Notes under the pieces: generated by a model | Told to the model about the DNA's origin: nothing | Seen by the model: the letters and a program-made list of their open reading frames with translations, nothing else | The model's database searches: none | Shown: piece after piece, positions 1-7,441 of the stretch | How the letters are laid out: each line of letters begins with the position of its first letter | Numbering within the stretch: position 1 is the first letter of the stretch | Made by a program: the position numbers and the translations under genes | Assembly (NCBI GenBank): GCA_947629295.1 | Contig: CANRDH010000015.1 | Location: 1-18,048, forward strand | DNA length: 18,048 nucleotides | DNA from: an uncultured Clostridia bacterium | GTDB lineage: Bacteria; Bacillota; Clostridia; Oscillospirales; Acutalibacteraceae | Direction: 5' to 3'

Positions 1-293
1 ATTCTGTTATATGCAAGACCTGCAAGTGCCCCGATAAGCAAAGCGGCAGCCATAATGATAATGGCTCTTAAAAGATTACTGAAATCGGGATTATCCGACC
101 CCATAAGCGGCATTATATAATCATCAATAAGCGTCTGCATAAACATAGAGCTCAACGCACTTGCCGCAGCACTCATTACGATACATACAAGAACTACAAT
201 AAATCTGAGTCTGTATCCCTTAAGGTAACTGAGAAGTCTTTTTATTACCTTTGAGGGATTTTTGAGTCTTTGTCCCTTTCCTGCCTTAGCCAT
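1..293 (-). CDS. ABC transporter half-subunit, N-terminal part (cut by window edge)
   Basis: Partial gene; only about 97 N-terminal residues are inside the window. The protein begins with a basic stretch (MAKAGKGQRLKNPSKVIKR), then a hydrophobic helix (LRFIVVLVCIVMSAAASALSSMF) and a loop with DDYIMPLMG, then a second helix (IIIMAAALLIGALAGLAY). This is the usual start of the exporter-type transmembrane domain of an ABC half-transporter. The start codon overlaps the stop of the upstream ABC gene by 8 nt (ATGGCTAA), so translation is probably coupled and the two products probably form a heterodimer. In such pairs the second subunit often carries the catalytically complete ATP site; that part lies outside the window and cannot be checked. 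The substrate is unknown; multidrug or peptide export is plausible. Confidence 0.85.
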   Translation of the reverse strand, partial: MAKAGKGQRLKNPSKVIKRLLSYLKGYRLRFIVVLVCIVMSAAASALSSMFMQTLIDDYIMPLMGSDNPDFSNLLRAIIIMAAALLIGALAGLAYNR

Positions 294-2031
294 TATCTTC
301 ACTTCCCTTCTGCTGAGAATTATATACTTCAGCATATATCTTGTTGCTTTTAAGCAGCTCCTCATGTGTTCCGACTGCATCAATTCTGCCCTTGTCCATG
401 ACAATAATCTTATCCGCATCCTGCACCGAGGAAACTCTCTGTGCTATTATAATCTTAGTTGTATCGGGAATCTCCTCAAGAAATGCCCTCCGGATAAGCT
501 TATCGGTTTTTGTATCGACAGCACTTGTCGAATCATCAAGAATAAGTATTTTCGGCTTTTTAAGAAGTGCCCTTGCAATACAAAGTCTTTGTCTTTGTCC
601 GCCCGAAACATTTGTACCGCCCTGCTCAATATATGTGTCGTATTTATCAGGCATACGCTCTATAAAATCCTCTGCCTGAGCAAGCTTACAGACACGCGCT
701 ATATCCTCGTCGGTTGCATTCGGATCGCCCCAACGGAGATTTTCCTTGATCGTTCCCGAAAAGAGTACATTTTTTTGGAGTACCATTGCAACATTATCAC
801 GTATTGCCTCTATATCATATTTACGGACATCCTCTCCCCCGACAATAATACTTCCCTCGGTGACATCATACAATCTCGGTATAAGCTGCACAAGGCTGGA
901 CTTTGACGAACCCGTGCCTCCTATGATACCGACAGTTTCGCCTGACTTTATTGTAAGATTAAGGTTTTTCAAACACAGCTTATCCTTATCCTTGGCATAG
1001 CTGAAGCTTACGTTATCAAATACTATACTTCCGTCCTTGACCTTATCAAGCGGCTTATCTGTATTTTTAAGGTCTATTTCTTCCGAAAGTACCTCAGCAA
1101 TACGGTCGCCTGACGCCTTTGACATTATTATCATTACCATCGTCATTGATATAAACATAAGGCTCATAAGTATCTGCATAACATATGTCATCATACTGAT
1201 AAGCTCGCCTGTCGTCATGCTTCCGCCAACGATAAACTGAGCGGCAAACCATGATATAATCAGAATACAGGAATAAACACTTATCTGCATAACAGGCATA
1301 TTGAATGCAATGATTTTTTCTGCCTTTGAAAAATCCTTGTAGATAATATTTGAAATTTTTCCGAATTTTTCTACCTCATGTTCTTCTCTTACAAAGGATT
1401 TTACCACCCTTATCCCGTGAAGATTTTCCTGAACCACATTATTAAGCTTATCGTATGTTTTAAATACCCTTGTAAATATCGGATGTGCGAGCCGCATAAC
1501 AATAGCGAGTGCTATTGCTATAAACGGTATAAATGCAACAAACGTCCATGACAGGCTCATATTTACATTAAATGACATTATCATTGCAAATATCATCATA
1601 AACGGTGCACGGACAGCCACGCGAATTATCATCTGAAAAGCATTCTGTACGTTTGTAACGTCCGTTGTAAGTCTTGTAACAAGACTTGATGAAGAGAATT
1701 TATCAATATTTGCAAATGAATAATCCTGAATTTTATAAAACATATCATGTCTTAAGTTTTTTGCAAAGCCCGCCGACGCCTTTGCCGCAAACTTACCCGA
1801 CAGTGCGCCGAATACCAAAGCCGCAAATGCAACCGCAACAAGAATCAGTCCTGTTTTTACGATATAGTCCATATCACCCTTTCCTTCATTACCGCTGACG
1901 CCGTAATCGATAAGGTTTGCCATAAGAAACGGAAGCAATACCTCCATTACTACCTCAAGTATGACAAAAATCGGTGTAAGAATGGACGACAGCTTATACT
2001 CACGTATGCTTTTTGCAAGCAGTCTTATCAT
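286..2031 (-). CDS. ABC exporter half-subunit (TMD-NBD) with degenerate ATP site
   Basis: A 581-aa fused permease/ATPase of the exporter type (BmrC, LmrC, TM287 class), expected in the cytoplasmic membrane. Residues 1-310 are the transmembrane domain with about six helices; 335-575 are the nucleotide-binding domain. Walker A is GGTGSSKS (371-378), the Q-loop is Q419, the signature is VSGGQ (475-479), and Walker B ends ILILDD (495-500). The catalytic glutamate after Walker B is aspartate (D500) and the switch histidine is glutamine (Q531, IIAQRVSS). Both changes are typical of the subunit that contributes the non-hydrolytic site in heterodimeric exporters. The gene starts 15 nt after marR behind a GGAGG site, and its stop overlaps the next ABC gene. 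The likely role is drug or peptide efflux under the adjacent MarR; the substrate cannot be read from sequence. Confidence 0.93.
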   Translation of the reverse strand: MIRLLAKSIREYKLSSILTPIFVILEVVMEVLLPFLMANLIDYGVSGNEGKGDMDYIVKTGLILVAVAFAALVFGALSGKFAAKASAGFAKNLRHDMFYKIQDYSFANIDKFSSSSLVTRLTTDVTNVQNAFQMIIRVAVRAPFMMIFAMIMSFNVNMSLSWTFVAFIPFIAIALAIVMRLAHPIFTRVFKTYDKLNNVVQENLHGIRVVKSFVREEHEVEKFGKISNIIYKDFSKAEKIIAFNMPVMQISVYSCILIISWFAAQFIVGGSMTTGELISMMTYVMQILMSLMFISMTMVMIIMSKASGDRIAEVLSEEIDLKNTDKPLDKVKDGSIVFDNVSFSYAKDKDKLCLKNLNLTIKSGETVGIIGGTGSSKSSLVQLIPRLYDVTEGSIIVGGEDVRKYDIEAIRDNVAMVLQKNVLFSGTIKENLRWGDPNATDEDIARVCKLAQAEDFIERMPDKYDTYIEQGGTNVSGGQRQRLCIARALLKKPKILILDDSTSAVDTKTDKLIRRAFLEEIPDTTKIIIAQRVSSVQDADKIIVMDKGRIDAVGTHEELLKSNKIYAEVYNSQQKGSEDNG

Positions 2032-2046
2032 ATTTTTACCTCCATG

Positions 2047-2481
2047 TCATTCCGCATTTTTTCTTATTTTTTCGAGAACCCCAAAAAATATATCAAGTTC
2101 CTCTTCCGTAATACCTCTTTTAAGCTTTTTCTCGGTCATATTGAGCTGTTCAAGCATACGGCAGTGCATTTCCATCGCCTTTGGAGTAAGCACAAGCTTT
2201 TTCAGTCTTGCATCAAAATTAACGCTTTCTCTTGTTACAAGCCCCTTTTTCTCCATCAGCTTAAGCATACTTGAAACCGTGGATCTTCTGACGGAAAATC
2301 TTTCCTCGATATCCTTCTGAAAAATATCCTTATCATCATTTTCCGCAAGATATCCGATTATCCAGCCGCTTTTACCGGTAATTTCATCAATTTCCCTCGA
2401 AAGCTCGGTATCCCTGCATTTACGTTTTAGTATATTATTCGTCTTACTTATTTCTACGCCGACAAATTTCGGCATATCCAT
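2047..2481 (-). CDS. MarR-family transcriptional regulator
   Basis: A 144-aa winged-helix regulator. A helical dimer segment (1-40) leads to the DNA-binding domain: DIFQKDIEERFSVRRSTVSSMLKLMEKKGLV is the HTH (about 60-90), followed by the wing (RESVNFDARLKKLVLTPKA) and a C-terminal helical segment. I start it at the ATG at 2481 (MDMPKFVGVEI) because a strong AAGGGGGGTG ribosome site lies 7 nt upstream. A longer reading from 2568 would add 29 residues, lacks a good ribosome site and would begin inside the promoter. It is first in an apparent operon with the two ABC subunits, 15 nt from the next gene. This fits a repressor of an efflux pump that also controls itself (see the operator at 2544-2567). 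The inducing ligand is unknown. Confidence 0.9.
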   Translation of the reverse strand: MDMPKFVGVEISKTNNILKRKCRDTELSREIDEITGKSGWIIGYLAENDDKDIFQKDIEERFSVRRSTVSSMLKLMEKKGLVTRESVNFDARLKKLVLTPKAMEMHCRMLEQLNMTEKKLKRGITEEELDIFFGVLEKIRKNAE

Positions 2482-2486
2482 AATTT

Positions 2487-2496
2487 CACCCCCCTT
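2487..2496 (-). promoter_or_regulatory. Ribosome binding site that fixes the marR start
   Basis: Read on the minus strand this is AAGGGGGGTG, with the G-run 7 nt before the ATG at 2481. It supports the 144-aa form over the longer in-frame reading that begins at 2568. Confidence 0.75.
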
Positions 2497-2543
2497 AATA
2501 AAAAAACTCCAACCAGAGCCATCAAAAAAGTTAGCAGGCTGAT

Positions 2544-2567
2544 TGTTAGTACACGTACATTCTAACA
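2544..2567. promoter_or_regulatory. Candidate MarR operator (inverted repeat)
   Basis: TGTTAG and CTAACA flank 12 bp containing a smaller imperfect symmetry (GTAC-AC-GTAC). The repeat covers the -10 element of the predicted marR promoter, where a bound MarR dimer would block RNA polymerase. A third GTTAG lies at about 2530-2534. Position and symmetry are seen directly; binding by this MarR is inferred. Confidence 0.6.
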
Positions 2568-2587
2568 TTATTTTTCTGTTTTGTCAA
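2559..2587 (-). promoter_or_regulatory. Sigma-A promoter of the marR-ABC operon
   Basis: On the minus strand, TTGACA (2587-2582) and TAGAAT (2564-2559) are separated by exactly 17 bp. The -35 is consensus and the -10 differs at one position. It points at marR, giving a leader of about 70 nt, and overlaps the candidate operator. Confidence 0.75.
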
Positions 2588-2624
2588 GATAAAGCTGTAT
2601 AAAAACACATGATCTATATTATTA

Positions 2625-2653
2625 TTGTTTTCAGCCCTGTGATTTGATATAAT
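2625..2653 (+). promoter_or_regulatory. Possible promoter of the acetyltransferase gene
   Basis: TTGTTT at 2625-2630 and a perfect TATAAT at 2648-2653 are 17 bp apart. The predicted transcription start (about 2660) falls on the AAGGAGG ribosome site (2658-2664), leaving almost no leader. Either the leader is extremely short or the true promoter lies further upstream. Confidence 0.4.
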
Positions 2654-2672
2654 AAAAAAGGAGGATGATATT

Positions 2673-3302
2673 ATGACGCAAAAAGAAATGATGCTTTCGG
2701 GAATGTTATATGATTCAAGAGATAATGAGCTGCGTGAAAATGCAGGACGTTCACGACGGATAACACGTCTTTTCAACAATACAACCGAGGAACAGCATTC
2801 TTACAGAACTCAGCTTCTTAAGGAGCTTTTCGCAAGCACGGGAGAAAATATATATATCGAGCCGCCCTTCCGCTGTGATTACGGAAGCAATACATATATC
2901 GGAGAAAACTTCTATGCAAATTTTGACTGCATAATTCTTGATGTAGCAGAGGTTCATATCGGGAAAAACTGTCTTTTAGGGCCAAAGGTATGCATTTATA
3001 CCCCTGTTCACCCATATGACGCGGAAATAAGGGCAATGGGAATAGAGATGGGAAAGCCCGTGACCATAGGCGATAATGTCTGGGTCGGCGGAAATGCTGT
3101 GATAAATCCCGGGGTAAATATAGGAAATAATGTCATAATCGGTTCCGGCTCGGTTGTGACAAGGGACATTCCCGATAATGTAATTGCCGCCGGCAATCCG
3201 TGCAGGGTCATACGCCCGGTAACAGACGGGGACAAAAAATACTGGCAGGCAGAGCTTGAAAAATACAAGGCAATGGCAGGAGAAAATAATATAGATCCAT
3301 GA
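2673..3302 (+). CDS. Hexapeptide-repeat sugar O-acetyltransferase (maltose/galactoside acetyltransferase family)
   Basis: A 209-aa protein of the LacA/Maa/NodL type, which moves acetyl groups from acetyl-CoA to a sugar hydroxyl in the cytoplasm. The N-terminal helical part matches the maltose acetyltransferase domain (MTQKEMMLSGMLYDSRDNEL, 1-60). A left-handed beta-helix follows with [IV]G-type hexapeptides (TYIGENFYANFDC, VHIGKNCLLGPKV, VTIGDNVWVGGNAVI, VNIGNNVIIGSGSVV). The motif YTPVHPYD supplies the expected catalytic histidine, and AAGNPCRVIRPV is the usual end of the helix. The start has an AAGGAGG site 8 nt upstream. The gene is divergent from the marR operon and is followed after 36 nt by a broken regulator gene. 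The acceptor sugar cannot be decided from sequence. Confidence 0.92.
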   Translation: MTQKEMMLSGMLYDSRDNELRENAGRSRRITRLFNNTTEEQHSYRTQLLKELFASTGENIYIEPPFRCDYGSNTYIGENFYANFDCIILDVAEVHIGKNCLLGPKVCIYTPVHPYDAEIRAMGIEMGKPVTIGDNVWVGGNAVINPGVNIGNNVIIGSGSVVTRDIPDNVIAAGNPCRVIRPVTDGDKKYWQAELEKYKAMAGENNIDP

Positions 3303-3335
3303 TTTGTGACCTGAAACGTATAAAGAGGTGAAATT

Positions 3336-3689
3336 TTAAAAATCGACAGACTTATCGGAATACTATCCATACTTATGCAAAAGGCAGAATAACCACCTCC
3401 GAACTTGCCGAAAAATTTGAAGTATCACGACGTACAGTAATCAGGGATATGTGAAATACTCGGCGGTCCACTCGACGAAAGCAATAAGACATTCGCCGGG
3501 ATGTACAGAAAATATTTTCGTATGGCATATAATTCCTGTTCAGGAGCCCCCGGTGAAAGACTTATAAAGATAAGACCCACCTTTATATATTCATGGAATT
3601 ACAAATGGCTGTCACCATATATGGATTATTATTTTTTGACAGTAAAACATTTTGCAGAGAGCAAAAATAACAGAAATTTAATATTTTAA
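3336..3689 (+). pseudogene. Remnant of a YafY/DeoR-type HTH regulator with two frameshifts
   Basis: Reading across frames recovers KIDRLIGILSILMQK, then (after a one-base loss near 3382-3386) RITTSELAEKFEVSRRTVIRD, then (after a second shift near 3449-3455) EILGGPLDESNKTFAGMYRKYF. The first two pieces form the HTH_11 winged helix that opens WYL/YafY regulators. The codon where an ATG would be expected (3336-3338, before KIDRL) is TTA, although a GAGGTG ribosome site remains at 3325-3330. The last frame is open to 3689 (ending NNRNLIF) but shows no WYL domain, so the gene also seems to have lost most of its effector domain. Non-functional as a regulator unless the frameshifts are sequencing errors; the missing start and domain argue against that. 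Confidence 0.7.
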
Positions 3690-3694
3690 GAAAC

Positions 3695-3721
3695 GGAGAA
3701 AATTTAACTTCTCCTTTTTTT
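3695..3721 (+). terminator. Rho-independent terminator
   Basis: GGAGAA pairs with TTCTCC around an 8-nt loop and is followed at once by seven T. It closes the acetyltransferase/pseudogene unit. The stem is only 6 bp, so efficiency may be moderate. Between it and the promoter at 3837 the sequence is AT-rich and I see no gene. Confidence 0.7.
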
Positions 3722-3836
3722 ATATTTCAGCCCGGTAAAAGGAGATAAACAAAAACTTTTTCCCCATTTTATATATAATCCATCCCATTTTACAACATAT
3801 TTTGAAGTCGTTGTATAAATATATTCACGAATACAC

Positions 3837-3865
3837 TTGTATTTTTATACTAATTAAAGTATAAT
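3837..3865 (+). promoter_or_regulatory. Sigma-A promoter of the 3923 gene and probably of pyrC-pyrF-degV
   Basis: TTGTAT at 3837-3842 and perfect TATAAT at 3860-3865, 17 bp apart. The transcript would start near 3872 with a leader of about 50 nt and an AAGGAGA ribosome site 7-8 nt before the ATG at 3923. The leader shows no attenuator-like hairpin pair, so no PyrR-type control is visible here. Confidence 0.65.
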
Positions 3866-3922
3866 TAAATATATATGCCGATTTTACGATAATTACCCCA
3901 TATTGCGGAAGGAGATATATAC

Positions 3923-6900
3923 ATGAAACGACTAACCGCCGTGCTTACGGCTGCACTTATTGCATTGATTGTATCAACAACAGCATTCGCCGCTCCCACC
4001 AATCAGGATGACAAAGAGCAATCCGGTACGTCATCCGCCGAATCGGAGCAAAAAGAAAACTCTGAAAAAACAGAAAATGACAGTCTTGACCCGGAAAAGC
4101 TTAAATATACGGAATATACACCGGAAAATACGGGAATGAGAATAAGCCTGCCGTCGGATATGTATATTCTGACGCCGGATATTTCAAAAGATGATCCCGC
4201 ACTTGCCGCAGTAAAAATGAAAAAGGAAGATGTGGAAAAAAGCTTTGCGGAAAACGGCACGCTTTTAAAGGCATTTGCAAAGGATTTTTCGTATGATATA
4301 ACCCTGACATTGTCACAAAGCGATAAAACTGAGGAAATAAAAAACCTTTCCTCTCTTTCAGAAAGCGAAATTGACAAAATTACGGACGCACTGCTGAAAA
4401 GCGACTACACTGTAGGATGCTCAATAAACACATATAACAATATACCGTTTTTGTCCCTCGATACCGAATACAAATCCGGAGATACAACAATCTACGGCGT
4501 GCAGGAATATACCATAGTAAACGGAAAAAATATAATTATAACCTTCCAGTCACATACAGGAAAGCTTACACAAAATCAGCAGGCGCTTATCGGTAAAATT
4601 ATGGAGCAGACGTTTTTCGAGGGAAATAAACCCGCCGCTGAAGTATCGGATATAGCTTCAACAAATATAAACAAGCTTGATTCAAGATACATTGCAATTC
4701 TTATTTCATCTATAATCGGTCTTATTGCCCTCGCGTCAATCATAATAGTAGGCACAAAATACCGTCAATCCCGACTTGCAGCTTCGGAAAAGAGTAACGA
4801 TGAACACAGTACCGATGACAACAAGTTTATTATAAAAACTCCGAATACACGTATTGTTGTAGATGATATAAACGACGATATCGAGCAGAAAAAAACGGAT
4901 AATGAAGAAAAACCGTACGATACCTCACTGTTTGCCCCTTCGGATGAAAATGTACTTTTCAAAAACGAAAAGCTTGAGGAGGAAAAAAAGCAAAAGGAAA
5001 AAACAAGAAATGTACCCAGACTTGATTCGACCACAGAGCTTTCCATTCCCAAAAATCCCTATACGCCCGTTGGAAAGGCGGAAGCGGTCGAGCAGCCCGC
5101 AATGTCTATAACATCGGAATTTGCAAAGCTTTCCAACATAAGCGCCGAAGATGCAAAAGCAGCTAAGAATGCAATCACAGAAGAAAAAAACGACAATTCC
5201 GAAAATGACGACGGTATTGTATTTGCCGAAAGCACTCCGAAACCAAAAACGGAGATAGAGCAGATAGGCGAAGATGTATTCATAAAACATAACGATCCTT
5301 CCGAGAGCTCTGAGGAGAAAGTTAAAAATACACAAGAAGAAAAAGACATTCAGGATGATATATTCTCCGGCGCGGAGGAGGAAACCGTCCTGACCGATAT
5401 CCCGACAGAGGATGTGCAGGAAGAGACAGAAAAAGAACTTTCCGAATATGAAAAGAGATTCGGAAAGGGCAGAACATCTTTGGCTCAGGGTATGTCAGAC
5501 TCAGCAGATGACTCAGAAAAACAGGTTTCAAAATTTGAAAAGCACTTCGGTAAGCTTCAGCCTGCCGCACAGGTACAAAGTCCCACAAACAATACCATGT
5601 CTGCGGTTGACGCGATAATCAAACATGAGGGACTCGCCGGAGGTGAAGACGATGATTTGATTCAGGATAAATCTCCGATAACCATAACCAAAGCTCCGCC
5701 CAAAGCCCCCGAGCCTACGGTATCCGAACAGCCCGTTGTGAGAATAACCAAAACAACACCTATGCCCGCCGGCATTACAGCGGAAACACTGAAGCCGGAA
5801 GCCGAGCCTGAGCAGAATAATTCGGATATACCCCGGACAGACAATACTAAATCCACGGACGGGGAACCCGAAAAGAAAACTATTTTCCAGAAATTTACCG
5901 AAAGCCTTTTTACTGCCGATGAGCCGGATGAAGAAAGACCCGTTGAAACAAATAAACAAAGCACAAACAAATTTATTAACAGTCTGAGAGATAAGCTTCA
6001 ATACCGAAATCCCGAATTTGAATCACAGTCTCAGACTCCTGATAAAAGCAGTGACGGAACAGAAATATACCGTTCACCCGAAACGGATAAATCCAAACAG
6101 ATTGAGCTTTCCATTAAGAAAAACGAGGACGGAAGCCTTGTAGTTGATTCCATAAGCGACCGGACAGGCAAGCCTGTCCAGATAGAGTTAAAGGACGGAA
6201 ATGCCGAACTGAGAGCCAAAGCCGAAAAGACTGTAAAGTCTTCTGGAAACAAGGACAAAACCGCTTCTGACAGCGGCGACAGTAAAAACGAAAAGGCAGA
6301 TAATAAAAAAGGCAGCGGCGTAATAGGAGCTGCAGCAGCAGCTATAGGCACAGCAGTAAGTACAACGGAAACTGCGGCAGAAATTGTTGCCGCAGCGGTT
6401 GGTACAACAGCCGCAGCAGCAAATATTACCGCAGAAACCGCTGTTATAAACACAGTTACCGATACCGCCCAAAAGGCAGAATCTGCGGCTGCAACAATAA
6501 AAACTACAGAAGCCGTAATCGAAGGCAGTAAGAGCGAAACCTCGAATAAACCGTCCTCTGAGGAAACGGTCGATACTGCCGAAGCAGCAGAAACGTCCGC
6601 ATCCGGAAACAGTGATGTACAGGAAACAGTTAATGAGGGTATAAAAACCGAAACCACTGAGGAAAAAACTGTTGTTGAAAATACAACCGATGTTTCCGAT
6701 GATATCGAAGAAAAAGCCAAAGATTCGGAAGAGGAAGCATTGCCGGAAATCAAAACAAATGAAGCCAAGGTACAGACTGACCGTGAAGAATCGGAATCAG
6801 TACCGGATGACGGCAAGACTGAATCGCATGGAGATGAAAATACAACCGATATTTCCGATGATATCGAAGAAAAGGCCAAAGATTCAGACGAGGAAGCATT

Positions 6901-7432
6901 GCCGGAAATCAAAACAAATGAAGCCAAGGTACAGACTGACCGTGAAGAAACAGAAGCAGTACAGGATGACGGCAAGACCGAATCGCATGGAGATGATAAT
7001 TCCGAAGAAGACGAAAAGGAAGCTCCTAAGCCGTCAGAACCCGAATTTGTATTTGAGCGTGATACGGGCATAGTATTTGAAAGAGCAATTTCTCCCGCTG
7101 AAAGCTTCAGGGGAACTACTACACCCCTTACGTCTATACCCAGACTTGAAAGCGTAAATGCAAATGATTATAACAAACAAATTGAAGAGATGCGCAAAAG
7201 GAATTCAGTAAATCCCATGACCCGGCCCCGTCAGGAAATACAGCATCCTCCCGTACAGACGGAACAGGATTCCTACTATGATAATAACGAGGATGATACC
7301 CTTGACCCCTTTGCCCCGGGAAGCCAGGAAATGACCCTTAAGGAAATAGATAAAAAGACATCGCCTAAGCTTGGCGAAAGATTAAAAAAATCCATCGGCA
7401 AGATTTTTTCCGGCACGGATGATGAAAATTAA
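3923..7432 (+). CDS. Large membrane-anchored, mostly disordered acidic protein of unknown function
   Basis: A 1169-aa protein I cannot assign to a named family. Order of parts: signal peptide (1-23, cut after TTAFA); an acidic linker; a folded extracytoplasmic domain (about 58-232) with alternating strands and helices (MRISLPSDMYILTPDISKDDP ... GKNIIITFQSHTGKL), resembling domains I recall from other clostridial membrane proteins; a transmembrane helix (256-278); then nearly 900 cytoplasmic residues rich in E, K, D, S, T and P. That tail holds paired motifs EYEKRFGKG (508-516) and KFEKHFGKL (537-545), an alanine-rich stretch (about 797-866), two 53-residue tandem repeats (919-1024), and a short basic amphipathic segment near the C-terminus (LGERLKKSIGKIFSG). 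The layout suggests a scaffold or a link between envelope and cytoplasm. It lies only 9 nt upstream of pyrC, so the two are probably co-transcribed. Confidence 0.85.
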   Translation: MKRLTAVLTAALIALIVSTTAFAAPTNQDDKEQSGTSSAESEQKENSEKTENDSLDPEKLKYTEYTPENTGMRISLPSDMYILTPDISKDDPALAAVKMKKEDVEKSFAENGTLLKAFAKDFSYDITLTLSQSDKTEEIKNLSSLSESEIDKITDALLKSDYTVGCSINTYNNIPFLSLDTEYKSGDTTIYGVQEYTIVNGKNIIITFQSHTGKLTQNQQALIGKIMEQTFFEGNKPAAEVSDIASTNINKLDSRYIAILISSIIGLIALASIIIVGTKYRQSRLAASEKSNDEHSTDDNKFIIKTPNTRIVVDDINDDIEQKKTDNEEKPYDTSLFAPSDENVLFKNEKLEEEKKQKEKTRNVPRLDSTTELSIPKNPYTPVGKAEAVEQPAMSITSEFAKLSNISAEDAKAAKNAITEEKNDNSENDDGIVFAESTPKPKTEIEQIGEDVFIKHNDPSESSEEKVKNTQEEKDIQDDIFSGAEEETVLTDIPTEDVQEETEKELSEYEKRFGKGRTSLAQGMSDSADDSEKQVSKFEKHFGKLQPAAQVQSPTNNTMSAVDAIIKHEGLAGGEDDDLIQDKSPITITKAPPKAPEPTVSEQPVVRITKTTPMPAGITAETLKPEAEPEQNNSDIPRTDNTKSTDGEPEKKTIFQKFTESLFTADEPDEERPVETNKQSTNKFINSLRDKLQYRNPEFESQSQTPDKSSDGTEIYRSPETDKSKQIELSIKKNEDGSLVVDSISDRTGKPVQIELKDGNAELRAKAEKTVKSSGNKDKTASDSGDSKNEKADNKKGSGVIGAAAAAIGTAVSTTETAAEIVAAAVGTTAAAANITAETAVINTVTDTAQKAESAAATIKTTEAVIEGSKSETSNKPSSEETVDTAEAAETSASGNSDVQETVNEGIKTETTEEKTVVENTTDVSDDIEEKAKDSEEEALPEIKTNEAKVQTDREESESVPDDGKTESHGDENTTDISDDIEEKAKDSDEEALPEIKTNEAKVQTDREETEAVQDDGKTESHGDDNSEEDEKEAPKPSEPEFVFERDTGIVFERAISPAESFRGTTTPLTSIPRLESVNANDYNKQIEEMRKRNSVNPMTRPRQEIQHPPVQTEQDSYYDNNEDDTLDPFAPGSQEMTLKEIDKKTSPKLGERLKKSIGKIFSGTDDEN
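6677..6994 (+). repeat. Tandem 159-bp duplication (53-aa repeat x2) within the large membrane protein
   Basis: Copies 6677-6835 and 6836-6994 are in frame and nearly identical. They encode residues 919-971 and 972-1024, both beginning ENTTD(V/I)SDDIEEKAKDS and ending DGKTESHGD. Differences are a few substitutions (V/I, E/D, SES/TEA, VPD/VQD). The high DNA identity points to a recent duplication, and copy number may vary between strains. Confidence 0.93.
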
Positions 7433-7441
7433 GGTGAAAAA

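Noticed and set aside
262..906. A 214-codon open frame on the plus strand
   Set aside because: It lies antisense to the conserved nucleotide-binding domain of the ABC subunit and has no recognisable domain.
3866..3922. PyrR-binding attenuator or uracil-sensing leader before the pyr genes
   Set aside because: The leader before the 3923 gene and the 9-nt gap before pyrC show no competing hairpins or a PyrR-type binding loop.
6031..7071. A 346-codon open frame on the minus strand inside the large membrane-protein gene
   Set aside because: It is a serine/valine-rich mirror of the low-complexity E/A/T-rich coding strand, has no ribosome site of its own and repeats where the real gene repeats.
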